A DNA stretch of 64,000 nt from Streptomyces prunicolor NBRC 13075. Lineage in GTDB: Bacteria; Actinomycetota; Actinomycetes; Streptomycetales; Streptomycetaceae. Within the stretch, counting starts at the first letter, position 1. The number at the start of each line of letters is the position of its first letter. The notes below the pieces were generated by a model. It was given only the letters and a program-made list of their open reading frames with translations. It ran no database searches and had not been told where the DNA came from. The position numbers were made by a program, and so were the translations under genes. The stretch is taken from positions 39,623-103,622 of the forward strand of contig NZ_BARF01000060.1 of assembly GCF_000367365.1 (NCBI RefSeq). Direction: 5' to 3'. Shown in pieces: positions 16,523 through 24,888 of the stretch.

Positions 16523-16670
16523 TCAGCCCATGGGGACGAGGACCACGGGGCAGTGCGAGTGGTGCAGGAGGGTGTGCGCGACCGGGCTCAGGTGGCCGCT
16601 GTGCCGCCCGCGCGATCGAGGCGACCCGACGACCACCGCGGAGGCCTCCCGGGTGGCCTCTCGGGATGTG
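16523..16670 (-). pseudogene. C-terminal remnant of a universal stress protein
   Basis: Minus-strand reading gives TSREATREASAVVVGSPRSR followed by SPVAHTLLHHSHCPVVLVPM and a TGA. This is the last 50 or so residues of a Usp domain. The rest of the gene is absent: the fragment abuts the GAPDH stop codon. Probably the leftover of a deleted third stress-protein copy. Confidence 0.65.
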
Positions 16671-17684
16671 TCAGTCGTCGGCGACCAGTGCCGTCAGGTC
16701 GAGGAGGCGGTTGGTGTAGCCCCACTCGTTGTCGTACCAGCCGAAGACCTTGACCAGGGTGCCGCTCGCCTGGGTGAGGGCGGGGTCGAAGACGCAGGAC
16801 GCGGGGTCGCCGATGACGTCGCGGGAGACGATCGGGGCCTTCGTCACGCGGATGATGCCGTTGAGCGGGCCGTCCGCCGCCTCGGCGAAGGCCGCGTTGA
16901 CCTCCTCGGCCGTCGTCTCGCGGTTCAGGACGACGGCGAGGTCGGTGAGCGAGCCGTCCTCCACGGGCACGCGCACGGCGATGCCGTCCAGGGCGCCGGC
17001 CAGCTCCGGCAGCACCAGGCCCACGGCGCGCGCGGCACCCGTGCTGGTGGGGATGATGCTCAGGGCGGCCGAGCGGGCCCGGCGCAGGTCCTTGTGCGGG
17101 GCGTCGAGGAGGGACTGGTCGTTGGTGTAGCCGTGGATGGTGGTCATCATGCCGCGCTCGATGCCGAAGGTCTCGTGCAGCACCTTCACCATCGGGGCCA
17201 CGCAGTTGGTGGTGCAGGACGCGGCCGAGACGATCCGGTCGCGGTGCCGGTCGTACGTCGTGTCGTTGACGCCCATCACGATGGTGGCGTCCGCGTTCCT
17301 GCCCGGGGCGGACAGCAGCACGGTGTGGGCGCCCGCCTTCAGGTGCAGGGCGGCGGAGTCGCGGTCGCGGAAGCGGCCGGTGGACTCGATGACGATGTCG
17401 GCGCCGTAGTCGGACCAGTGCAGGGCGGCCGGATCGCGTTCGGCGCTGATGGCGATGCGCCGGCCGTCGACGGTGATCGAGCTGTCGTCGTGGCTCACCT
17501 CGCGTCCGATGCGCCCGAACGTCGAGTCGTACTCCAGGAGATGGGCCAGGGTGGCGGGCGAGGTGATGTCGTTGATCGCGACCACCTCGACGTCCTGGGT
17601 GCCCGCCTCGGCGCGGTCGAGTGCCGCGCGCAGATAGGTGCGGCCGATCCGGCCGAAGCCGTTGATGCCGACACGTACGGTCAT
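16671..17684 (-). CDS. gap: type I glyceraldehyde-3-phosphate dehydrogenase
   Basis: A protein of 337 residues with the NAD-binding start VRVGINGFGRIGRTYLRAAL, the active-site SAASCTTNC with Cys157, and the C-terminal WYDNEWGYTNR. The residue after strand 2 is Asp in VAINDI, which favours NAD over NADP. It interconverts glyceraldehyde-3-phosphate and 1,3-bisphosphoglycerate in the cytoplasm. It lies 47 bases after the phosphoketolase gene on the same strand, so it probably handles the glyceraldehyde-3-phosphate that phosphoketolase makes. It is likely a second, condition-specific GAPDH. Confidence 0.92.
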   Translation of the reverse strand: MTVRVGINGFGRIGRTYLRAALDRAEAGTQDVEVVAINDITSPATLAHLLEYDSTFGRIGREVSHDDSSITVDGRRIAISAERDPAALHWSDYGADIVIESTGRFRDRDSAALHLKAGAHTVLLSAPGRNADATIVMGVNDTTYDRHRDRIVSAASCTTNCVAPMVKVLHETFGIERGMMTTIHGYTNDQSLLDAPHKDLRRARSAALSIIPTSTGAARAVGLVLPELAGALDGIAVRVPVEDGSLTDLAVVLNRETTAEEVNAAFAEAADGPLNGIIRVTKAPIVSRDVIGDPASCVFDPALTQASGTLVKVFGWYDNEWGYTNRLLDLTALVADD

Positions 17685-17731
17685 GACGGTGAACTCCTTT
17701 GCGGAGCAGGGGATTTACGGGGTCGGGGAGG

Positions 17732-20140
17732 TCAGGCGTTCCAGGTCCAGTCGGCGACCTCGGGGAGGTCGGTGCCGTGTTCGCGGATCCAGGCGTGGTG
17801 GCGGGTGCGGGCGTCGGCCATCTGCTGGCGTACGGCTGCGGCGCGGACGGCGAGGTGGGGGACGCGGTCGATGACGTCCATGACCAGGCGGTAGCGGTCG
17901 AGGTCGTTGCGGACGACCATGTCGAACGGGGTGGTCGTGGTGCCGGACTCCTTGTAGCCGCGCACGTGCAGGTTGGCGTGGCCGGTGCGGCGGTAGGCGA
18001 GGCGGTGGATGAGCCACGGGTAGCCGTGGTAGGCGAAGATGACCGGCCTGTCGGTGGTGAACAGGCCGTCGTACTCGAAGTCGCCCATGCCGTGCGGGTG
18101 TTCGTCGCGCGGCATGAGCCGCGTCATGTCGACGACGTTGACGACGCGGACGGCGAGGTCGGGCAGGTGGCGGCGCAGCAGCTGGGCGGCGGCCAGGACC
18201 TCCAGGGTGGGGACGTCACCGGCGCAGGCGAGGACGACATCGGGTTCGCCGCCGTTCTCGGTGCCCGCCCACTCCCAGATCCCGGCGCCGCGCGCGCAGT
18301 GGGAGCGGGCCTGGTCCAGGGAGAGCCAGTCGAAGCAGGGCTGCTTGCCGGCGACGACCACGTTGACGTAGTCGCGGCTGCGCAGGACGTGATCGGCCAC
18401 CGAGAGAAGGGTGTTGGCGTCCGGCGGGAGGTAGACCCGGACGACTTCGGGGCTCTTGTTGAGGACGTGGTCGACGAAGCCGGGGTCCTGGTGCGAGAAG
18501 CCGTTGTGGTCCTGGCGCCAAACATGCGACGTCAGAAGGTAGTTGAGGGAGGCGATCGGCGCCCGCCACGCCAACTCCCGCGACGTCTTCAGCCACTTGA
18601 TGTGCTGATTGACCATCGAGTCGACGATGTGCACGAAGGCCTCGTAGCAGGAGAACAGTCCGTGCCGGCCGGTCAGCAGATAGCCCTCCAGCCAGCCCTG
18701 GCAGGTGTGTTCGGAGAGGATCTCCATCACCCGGCCGTGCCGGTCCAGGTGTTCGTCGACCGGCAGGAACCCCGCCTGCCAGGCCTTGCCACTGGCGTTG
18801 AAGACGGCCTGGAGGCGGTTGGAAGCGGTCTCGTCCGGGCCCACGAGGCGGAAGTCGCGGCTCGCCGCGGTGTCGTGCATGACCTGTTCGAGGAGGTCGC
18901 CGAGGACGCGGGTCGGCTCGTGCAGGGTGCTGCCCGGCTTCTCGACGGGGACGGCGAAACGGTCCAGGGACGGGATCGGCAGATCGCGGACGAGGAGACC
19001 GCCGTTGGCGTACGGGCTGGAGCCGAGGCGCTTGGTGCCCTCGGGGACGCAGGCGAGGACGTCCGCGACGGGTCGGCCGTCCGGGCCGAACAGCTGCTCC
19101 GGGTGGTACGAGCGCAGCCACGCCTCCAACTGCCGTAGATGCTCCGGGTTTTCGCGTACCTCGGACAGCGGGACCTGGTGGGCGCGCCAGGTGCCCTCGA
19201 CCGGGACGCCGTCGACCTCGGCGGGACCGGTCCAGCCCTTGGGCGTACGCAGCACGATCATCGGCCAGTGCACCCGCTCGCTCACGCCGTCCGCACGGGC
19301 GGACTGCTGCATCACGGCGATGCGGTCCAGCGCGTCGTCGAACGCGGCGGCCATGGCGCGGTGCACCTTGAGCGGGTCGTCGCCGGTGACGTGGATCGGG
19401 TCGTGGCCGTAGCCGCGCAGCAGCTCGTCGAGTTCGGACTCGGGGAGGCGGGACAGGACCGTCGGGTTGGCGATCTTGTAGCCGTTGAGGTGCAGGATCG
19501 GCAGGACCGCGCCGTCGTGGACCGGGTCGAGGAACTTGTTGGAGTGCCAGGCGGCGGCCAGCGGGCCGGTCTCCGCCTCGCCGTCGCCGATCACGCACGC
19601 GACCAGCAGGTCCGGGTGGTCGAAGGCGGCGCCGTAGGCGTGCGCGAGGGAGTAGCCGAGCTCGCCGCCCTCGTGGATCGAGCCGGGGGTCTCCGGCGCC
19701 ACATGGCTCGGCACGCCGCCGGGGAAGGAGAACTGCTTGAACAGCCGCTCCATGCCGGCCCCGTCGCGCGAGACGTCCGGGTAGGTGTCGCTGTAGCTGC
19801 CCTCCAGCCAGGAGTTGGCGAGCACGGACGGGCCGCCGTGGCCGGGTCCCCACACGCACAGCGCGTCCAGGCCGCGCGCCTTGATCACCCGGTTGAGGTG
19901 GGTGTACACGAGGTTGAGACCGGGCGAGGTACCCCAGTGGCCCAGCAGCCGCGGCTTGATGTGCTCCGGCTTCAGGGGCTCGGTGAGCCGCGCGTTCGCC
20001 ATCAGGTAGATCTGGCCCGCGGCAAGGTAGTTGGCGGCCCGCCAATGGGCGTCCAGGGTGCGCAGTTCGTCGTCGGAGAGTTCGGAGAGTTCGGAGAGTT
20101 CGGACAGGGCGGTCGCGTCCAGGTTTTCGGCCTTGTTCAT
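17732..20140 (-). CDS. xfp: xylulose-5-phosphate/fructose-6-phosphate phosphoketolase
   Basis: A protein of 802 residues, the normal length for the family. Signatures: LLGHWGTSPGLNLVYTHLNR, VWGPGHGGP, the TPP motif VIGDGEAETGPLAAAWHSNK and the C-terminal YHGYPWLIHRLAYRR. It splits xylulose-5-P or fructose-6-P into acetyl-phosphate plus an aldose phosphate, giving acetate and ATP without oxygen. The N-terminus has a SELSELSEL run encoded by a nine-base tandem repeat (20075-20101). It sits between a stress-protein gene (89 bases upstream) and GAPDH. Confidence 0.93.
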   Translation of the reverse strand: MNKAENLDATALSELSELSELSDDELRTLDAHWRAANYLAAGQIYLMANARLTEPLKPEHIKPRLLGHWGTSPGLNLVYTHLNRVIKARGLDALCVWGPGHGGPSVLANSWLEGSYSDTYPDVSRDGAGMERLFKQFSFPGGVPSHVAPETPGSIHEGGELGYSLAHAYGAAFDHPDLLVACVIGDGEAETGPLAAAWHSNKFLDPVHDGAVLPILHLNGYKIANPTVLSRLPESELDELLRGYGHDPIHVTGDDPLKVHRAMAAAFDDALDRIAVMQQSARADGVSERVHWPMIVLRTPKGWTGPAEVDGVPVEGTWRAHQVPLSEVRENPEHLRQLEAWLRSYHPEQLFGPDGRPVADVLACVPEGTKRLGSSPYANGGLLVRDLPIPSLDRFAVPVEKPGSTLHEPTRVLGDLLEQVMHDTAASRDFRLVGPDETASNRLQAVFNASGKAWQAGFLPVDEHLDRHGRVMEILSEHTCQGWLEGYLLTGRHGLFSCYEAFVHIVDSMVNQHIKWLKTSRELAWRAPIASLNYLLTSHVWRQDHNGFSHQDPGFVDHVLNKSPEVVRVYLPPDANTLLSVADHVLRSRDYVNVVVAGKQPCFDWLSLDQARSHCARGAGIWEWAGTENGGEPDVVLACAGDVPTLEVLAAAQLLRRHLPDLAVRVVNVVDMTRLMPRDEHPHGMGDFEYDGLFTTDRPVIFAYHGYPWLIHRLAYRRTGHANLHVRGYKESGTTTTPFDMVVRNDLDRYRLVMDVIDRVPHLAVRAAAVRQQMADARTRHHAWIREHGTDLPEVADWTWNA

Positions 20141-20229
20141 CGGGGGCTCCGGAAGTCATCGGCGTGGTTCAACGGGGGCGTCGGAGGCGGAACTACTGCG
20201 TCAGCAGGCGGAGTTGAGGACGATCGTGC

Positions 20230-21114
20230 TCACGCGTGCTCGGGCACGACGGCCACCGGGCAGGTGGAGTGGTGCAGCACTCCGTGGGCCACGCGGCCCA
20301 GTTGGAGGCCGTAGTGCCCGGGGCGGCGCCTGGCTCCGACGATCAGGAGGTCGGCGTCGCGCGAGGCGTCCACGAGCACGGCCCGGGTGGGGCCCTCGAC
20401 CGTACGGCGGCGTGACTCGACGTCGGCGGGGGCGTCCCGAAGCGCCGCGTCCAGCGCCTCGACCGCCTGCTGCTCGTGCAGCCGGGCCGGTTCGCCGGAC
20501 ATCAGGGGATGGTCGGTGGTCTCGTGCGCGGGCCAGCGCCAGGCCCGTACGACGTCCACCGCCGCTCCGCGTCGCCGCGCCTCCTCGAAGGCGAAGCGCA
20601 CCGCCGCCGAGCCCGCCGGCTTCGCTCCTACGCCGACGACGACGCGGCCGTGCGTTCCGGTCCGGGCCCGGTTGTCGTGGTCGCCGCGGACGACGATCAT
20701 CGGGCACTGCGCGTGCCCGGCCACGATCAGGCTCACCGAGCCCAGCAGCGCCTCGGCGATACCGCTGCGGCCGCGGGTGCCCGTCACCAGCATCGAGGCG
20801 TCGCGGCTCTCCCGCACCAACGCGTACTCGGGTTCCTCCACCAACACCTCGACGCGCACGTCGAGTTCGGGTTGGCGGCGGCGTGCCCGGCGTGCGGCGT
20901 TGTCGACGATGTCCTCGGCCCTCACCTGCTCGTCGGGCTTGGCGAGGTCTTCGGAGAGCGAGGTGCCCTCGTACCGCTCCCACAGTGACGCGTACACCAG
21001 CCGCAGAGGGAGTCCGCGCACGGCGGCCTCGTCGGCCGCCCAGTCGACGGCCCGCAGACTCGGCTCGGAACCGTCCACGCCCACGACCACGGGGAGTGTT
21101 GTCATCGTGGTCAC
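20230..21114 (-). CDS. universal stress protein, tandem UspA domains
   Basis: A protein of 294 residues. Domain 1 begins VVVGVDGSEPSLRAVDWAAD and contains SMLVTGTRGRSGIAEALLGS; domain 2 begins VVVGVGAKPAGSAAVRFAFE and ends LQLGRVAHGVLHHSTCPVAV. Domain 1 keeps a full nucleotide-binding G-x2-G-x9-G(S) motif. The GTG at 21114 overlaps the TGA of the alcohol dehydrogenase gene (GTGA); an ATG three codons later is the alternative start. It probably belongs to the operon that begins at 23100. Confidence 0.88.
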   Translation of the reverse strand: MTTMTTLPVVVGVDGSEPSLRAVDWAADEAAVRGLPLRLVYASLWERYEGTSLSEDLAKPDEQVRAEDIVDNAARRARRRQPELDVRVEVLVEEPEYALVRESRDASMLVTGTRGRSGIAEALLGSVSLIVAGHAQCPMIVVRGDHDNRARTGTHGRVVVGVGAKPAGSAAVRFAFEEARRRGAAVDVVRAWRWPAHETTDHPLMSGEPARLHEQQAVEALDAALRDAPADVESRRRTVEGPTRAVLVDASRDADLLIVGARRRPGHYGLQLGRVAHGVLHHSTCPVAVVPEHA

Positions 21115-22136
21115 CGCCCCGCACCGAGGAGGTCGAACACGATCCGGGCCTTGACCTCGCCGCGCAGCACCTCGTCGATGGACTCGTTGACGGAGGCCAG
21201 CGGGCGGGTCTCGGAGATGACCTTGGTGTGTCCGGCGGCGTGCAGCTGGAACACCTCGGCGAGATCCTGCCGGGTGCCGACGATCGAGCCGATCACCGAG
21301 GTGCCGTTCAGCACGGTGTCGAAGATCGGGACCTGGATGCTGCCGTGCGCGGGCAGGGCGACCATGACGAGCTTCCCGCCGCGCCGCAGGCCGGAGTTGA
21401 CGGCGGCGAACGCGCCCTCGTTCACGGCGAGCGCGATGGCTGCGTGCGCGCCGCCGTGCCGCTTGAGGACTTCTCCTACGTCGTCCTTGCGGGCGTCGAT
21501 GACGAGGTCGGCGCCGAGCGCGGTGGCGAGTTCGAGCTTCTCGTCGGTGACGTCGATCGCCGCGACCGTCGCCCCCGCGATCTTCGCGTACTGCACCGCC
21601 AGGTGGCCGAGCCCGCCGACACCGGAGATGGCGACGAGCTGCGCGGGCCGCACGCCGGCGACCTTGAGCGCCCTGTACGTCGTGACGCCCGCGCAGGTCA
21701 GCGGGGCGGCGTCGATCGCGCTCACGCCGTCGGGCACCGGCTGGGCGAAGTCGGCCCAGGCCAGCATCTTCTCCGCGTACCCGCCGTCACAGCCGTAGCC
21801 GGTGTTGATCTGCTGCTCGCACAGCGTCTCCCAGCCGGACAGGCAGTGCTCGCACCGCCCGCAGGCCTTGCCGAGCCACGGCACCGCGACCCGCTGTCCG
21901 ACGGCCAGATGGGTGACGCCGTCGCCGAGCTGCTCGACCAGGCCGACGCCCTCGTGGCCGGGGACGAAGGGCGGGCTGGGCTTGACCGGCCAGTCGCCGT
22001 GTGCGGCGTGGATGTCGGTGTGGCACAGCCCGGACGCCTCGACACGCACGCGGACCTGGCCGGGGCCGGGCTCGGGGTCGGGGCGGTCCTCCATGACCAG
22101 GGGTTCACCGAAGGCTCGTACGACTGCTGCCTTCAT
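21111..22136 (-). CDS. adhP: zinc-dependent alcohol dehydrogenase (AdhP-type)
   Basis: A protein of 341 residues, MDR family. Catalytic zinc ligands lie in GLCHTDIHAAHGDWP and GHEGVG; the structural zinc site is CGRCEHCLSGWETLC; the nucleotide motif is ISGVGGLGHLAVQYAK. It is predicted to reduce acetaldehyde or similar aldehydes with NADH, recycling NAD under low oxygen. It follows a stress-protein gene by 31 bases and overlaps the next by four. Confidence 0.92.
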   Translation of the reverse strand: MKAAVVRAFGEPLVMEDRPDPEPGPGQVRVRVEASGLCHTDIHAAHGDWPVKPSPPFVPGHEGVGLVEQLGDGVTHLAVGQRVAVPWLGKACGRCEHCLSGWETLCEQQINTGYGCDGGYAEKMLAWADFAQPVPDGVSAIDAAPLTCAGVTTYRALKVAGVRPAQLVAISGVGGLGHLAVQYAKIAGATVAAIDVTDEKLELATALGADLVIDARKDDVGEVLKRHGGAHAAIALAVNEGAFAAVNSGLRRGGKLVMVALPAHGSIQVPIFDTVLNGTSVIGSIVGTRQDLAEVFQLHAAGHTKVISETRPLASVNESIDEVLRGEVKARIVFDLLGAGR

Positions 22137-22167
22137 GACTGCTGCTCCTCAAGGGGATCGGTGTGGA

Positions 22168-23100
22168 TCAGTCGTGCGAGACGACGGCGACGGGGGCGGT
22201 GGAGTGATGCAGGACGCCGTGCGCGACCGGGCCGATGTGGGCGCCGAGCGCGCCGTGGCGGATCCGGCGGCCGATGACGACCAGGGAGGCCTCGCGGGAG
22301 GCGTCCACCAGGTGGTCGGCGGCGCTGCCGACGCGGGACTCCAGGGCGACCTCGACGGCGGGGTGCTTCAGCCGCCAGGGGCGCAGCGCCTCGGTGAGAG
22401 CCGCGGCCTCCCAGCGGAACAGCTCGTCGTTCAGGCCCGCGTCCATCCCGAGGCCGTAGGCGTAGTACGGCGGCAGGCTCCAGCCGTGGACGACCCGCAG
22501 CGCGGTGTCGCGCCGGGCGGCCTCGGCGAACGCGAACTCGAGCACCGCGTCGGCGGGGGCGCCGGCGTCGATGCCGAGGACCACGGGCCGGGACGGCGTG
22601 GCGGACGACGGGTTCGTCCCGTTCTCGGCGGCGGCCTGTTCGCCGGCCCGGACCAGGACCACGGGCAGTTCGGCGTGTGCGACCACGGAGAGGCCGACGG
22701 AACCGACGAGGAATCCGCCGACACCGCTCAGTCCACGCGAGCCGAGGACCAGCAGTTCGGAGTCCTTCGCCGCGTCCAGGAGGGTGTCCGCGGGCGCGCC
22801 GGTCAGCTGCTCCACGGTCACGTCCACGCCGGGGTGGCGCCGCCGGATGCCGTCGGCCGCCTCGCGGGGAATCCTCCCCCAGCCTTCGGCCGGGGGGACC
22901 CCCATCTCGCTTCGCTCGGTCCAGTGCTGCTGTGTCTCGGCGCCGAGCAGCGGTGCCTGCGCCATGGGTGCCGGCACGGGCTCCCAGACCTGGACCAGCT
23001 TCAGCGGCAGGCCGCGCAGCTGTGCCTCGTGGGCGGCCCAATCGGCCGCCGCGCGGCTCTCGGCGGAGCCGTCGAGGCCGACGGTGACGGTGCGGGTCAT
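22168..23100 (-). CDS. universal stress protein with an in-frame palindromic insertion
   Basis: A protein of 310 residues. Domain 1 begins VTVGLDGSAESRAAADWAAH and contains ELLVLGSRGLSGVGGFLVGS; domain 2 begins VVLGIDAGAPADAVLEFAFA and ends GPVAHGVLHHSTAPVAVV. The start at 23100 has AAGGTGG upstream; an upstream extension was rejected because it runs through the repeat array. Between the two halves of domain 1 a stretch reading SEMGVPPAEGWGRIPREA is encoded by a palindromic repeat common in streptomycete genomes. First gene of a likely five-gene operon (Usp, ADH, Usp, phosphoketolase, GAPDH). Confidence 0.88.
   Translation of the reverse strand: MTRTVTVGLDGSAESRAAADWAAHEAQLRGLPLKLVQVWEPVPAPMAQAPLLGAETQQHWTERSEMGVPPAEGWGRIPREAADGIRRRHPGVDVTVEQLTGAPADTLLDAAKDSELLVLGSRGLSGVGGFLVGSVGLSVVAHAELPVVLVRAGEQAAAENGTNPSSATPSRPVVLGIDAGAPADAVLEFAFAEAARRDTALRVVHGWSLPPYYAYGLGMDAGLNDELFRWEAAALTEALRPWRLKHPAVEVALESRVGSAADHLVDASREASLVVIGRRIRHGALGAHIGPVAHGVLHHSTAPVAVVSHD
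22870..22919. repeat. streptomycete dispersed palindromic repeat inside a coding region
   Basis: The stretch AATCCTCCCCCAGCCTTCGG continues to GGGGGGACCCCCATCTCGCT and folds on itself. From general knowledge of streptomycete genomes it matches a small repeat usually found between genes. Here it is in frame and adds about 16 residues to the stress protein. Confidence 0.6.
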
Positions 23101-23182
23101 GATGTCCACCTTCTGGATCGGGGTCCTGCTGCGAGCTTCGTCGTCGTACGAGGCACCGGGCAGGGGCCGCAGGTCCCTGCCG

Positions 23183-23264
23183 GGGACCGAACGGCCCTGT
23201 CCGGTGTGCGGCACGGCCCTGTCCGGTGTGCGGCACGGCCCTGTCCGGTGTGCGGCACGGCCCT
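23183..23264. promoter_or_regulatory. array of four DevR-like boxes at 22-bp spacing
   Basis: A canonical box GGGACCGAACGGCCCT lies at 23183-23198. Three degenerate copies, each ending CACGGCCCT, follow at 23205, 23227 and 23249, all exactly 22 bases apart; the repeated unit is CGGCCCTGTCCGGTGTGCGG. A weaker fifth partial copy may begin near 23271. The array is 83-165 bases upstream of the stress-protein ATG at 23100 and downstream of the DoxX-like gene. Two helical turns per repeat would place all sites on one DNA face, as expected for cooperative activator binding. Confidence 0.65.
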
Positions 23265-23316
23265 GTCCGGTTTCGGCACGGCGGGCCCACCGACGGGCCC
23301 GCCGCACCTCCCGCGG

Positions 23317-23946
23317 TCACCGCAGCCAGCGGCTGCGACGGATGAGCGGGAGCCTGGCCCAGACCTTGCCGAGGCCGAGGGTGTCGCCGGCGGCGACGGC
23401 GGCCAGGGCGATCAGGACGACGGCGTAGATGAGGTGGTAGTCCACGAACGGGTTCGGCGACATGCTCGGCGAGCCGTCCGAGAGGTGCCGGGCGGGCGGC
23501 CACTCGGCCAGCCACATGAACGCCATCATCATCGTGCCCGCGACGGCCGCGAAGCGCAGCGCGACGCCGGCGAGGAGCGCGACCCCGATCCCGGCCAGGC
23601 CGAGCATGAACAGCCAGTCGGCCGAGGTGGCACCGGCCCAGGAGTGGAACGTGGATTCCATCGGGCCGGCGGCCACGCCGCTCAGGAAGCCCTTGGTCGG
23701 CGAGCCGCCGTCGATCCAGCCCTTGCCGGAGGGGGTGGCGTAGCCGAGGCCGAAGGTCTTGTCGAGGAAGGCCCACAGGAAGACGAACCCGGTGAGCAGC
23801 CGCAGGGACGCGAAGGCGTAGGCCCGCACGGTGTACGTGTCGCTGTGTGCCGACACGGCGGACTCGGATGCGGAGGCGGTCCGGTTCCTGCGGATGGACG
23901 GCAGGTGGAAGCCCTGACTGTGGCGAGGGTGCTCGTGCACGGCCAT
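23317..23946 (-). CDS. DoxX-like membrane protein
   Basis: A protein of 209 residues with a polar N-terminal 40 residues, then about four membrane helices: LRLLTGFVFLWAFLDKTFGL, WLFMLGLAGIGVALLAGVAL, FAAVAGTMMMAFMWLAEWPP and DYHLIYAVVLIALAAVAAGD. The RLLTGFVFLWAFLDK motif is typical of DoxX/DoxD-type proteins, linked to thiosulfate:quinone oxidoreduction or redox complexes. It stands alone on the minus strand with a candidate DevR box 108 bases upstream of its start. Substrate unknown. Confidence 0.75.
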   Translation of the reverse strand: MAVHEHPRHSQGFHLPSIRRNRTASASESAVSAHSDTYTVRAYAFASLRLLTGFVFLWAFLDKTFGLGYATPSGKGWIDGGSPTKGFLSGVAAGPMESTFHSWAGATSADWLFMLGLAGIGVALLAGVALRFAAVAGTMMMAFMWLAEWPPARHLSDGSPSMSPNPFVDYHLIYAVVLIALAAVAAGDTLGLGKVWARLPLIRRSRWLR

Positions 23947-24053
23947 GGTGGTGATCCTTTCGGGGAGGAGTGGGGCTGTCTGTTCGGTGCCTGACGTCCC
24001 TGACTCTCGTCCTGTGGGGCGGCTGCCGCCGGATGCCGAAGGTCGGTGGCCAT

Positions 24054-24069
24054 GGGGCTGAACGGCCCT
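24054..24069. promoter_or_regulatory. DevR-like box upstream of the DoxX-like gene
   Basis: GGGGCTGAACGGCCCT fits the island consensus GGGRCCGRWCGGCCCT with one change. A weaker half-box, GGGACCGTT, follows at 24077. The site is 108-123 bases upstream of the ATG at 23946 and just after the pflA stop. Confidence 0.55.
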
Positions 24070-24141
24070 GTCCGCAGGGACCGTTGGGGTGCACGGCCGG
24101 CGCTTCGCAGCTGCCGAAGGGCAGTTCGCCGAGGTTGTCGC

Positions 24142-24888
24142 TCAGTAGGCCGACAGGCCGTGCGCCCGGAACTGGTCACGGACGCGCTCTGTCGGTTCGG
24201 GAGCGGGAACGGGGTTGTCGCGCAACCGGAACGGAACCCCGAGTGCCGCGTACTTCGCCGCGCCCAGTCTGTGGAACGGCAGGACGTCCACGCGGTCGAC
24301 CGTGCCGAGTCCCGCGACGAAGCCGGCCAGGGCGTCCACGGATTCCGCGTCGTCCGTCCAGCCCGGCACCAGGACGTACCGGATCCACATCGGGACGCCG
24401 AGGCGGTCGAGGCGGGTGGCGAAGGTGAGGGTGGGGGCGAGTTCGCCGCCGGTCAGTTTCCGGTAGGTGGTGACGTCGAAGGACTTGATGTCGAGGAGTA
24501 CCAGGTCGGTGTCGGCGAGGAGTTGGTCGGTGGCGCGGGTGCCGAGGAAGCCGGAGGTGTCGAGCGCGGTGTGCAGGCCGGCTTCCTTGCAGCGGCGCAG
24601 GACTTCGGCGGTGAACGCGGGCTGGAGCAGTGGTTCGCCGCCCGTGACCGTCACTCCGCCGCCGGCCGTCGTGATGAAGGCGCGGTACTTCTCGATCTCC
24701 GCCAGCACCTCGTCGACCGTCGCCTCCCGGCCGTCGCGCATGTGCCAGGTGTCGGGGTTGGCGCAGTACAGGCAGCGCAGCGGGCAGCCGTTGACGAAGA
24801 GGACGAACCGGGTCCCGGGGCCGTCCACGCCGGTGGACAGGTCCCAGGAGTGGATCCGGCCCGTGGTCGCGGTGGGCACGGTCCTCAC
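24142..24888 (-). CDS. pflA: pyruvate formate-lyase activating enzyme (radical SAM)
   Basis: A protein of 248 residues. GRIHSWDLSTGVDGPGTRFV leads to the radical-SAM cluster NGCPLRCLYC (Cys35, Cys39, Cys42), then VTVTGGEPLLQ (the GGE SAM motif). It uses SAM and a 4Fe-4S cluster to put the glycyl radical on PflB. The GTG start overlaps the pflB stop (GTGA), so the two are co-translated. The radical-carrying partner is oxygen-sensitive, which limits activity to anoxic or microaerobic conditions. Confidence 0.93.
   Translation of the reverse strand: MRTVPTATTGRIHSWDLSTGVDGPGTRFVLFVNGCPLRCLYCANPDTWHMRDGREATVDEVLAEIEKYRAFITTAGGGVTVTGGEPLLQPAFTAEVLRRCKEAGLHTALDTSGFLGTRATDQLLADTDLVLLDIKSFDVTTYRKLTGGELAPTLTFATRLDRLGVPMWIRYVLVPGWTDDAESVDALAGFVAGLGTVDRVDVLPFHRLGAAKYAALGVPFRLRDNPVPAPEPTERVRDQFRAHGLSAY

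Noticed and set aside
14934..17894. Long plus-strand frame opposite the kinase and GAPDH genes
   Set aside because: No recognisable domains; low-complexity Arg/Ser-rich sequence typical of antisense frames.
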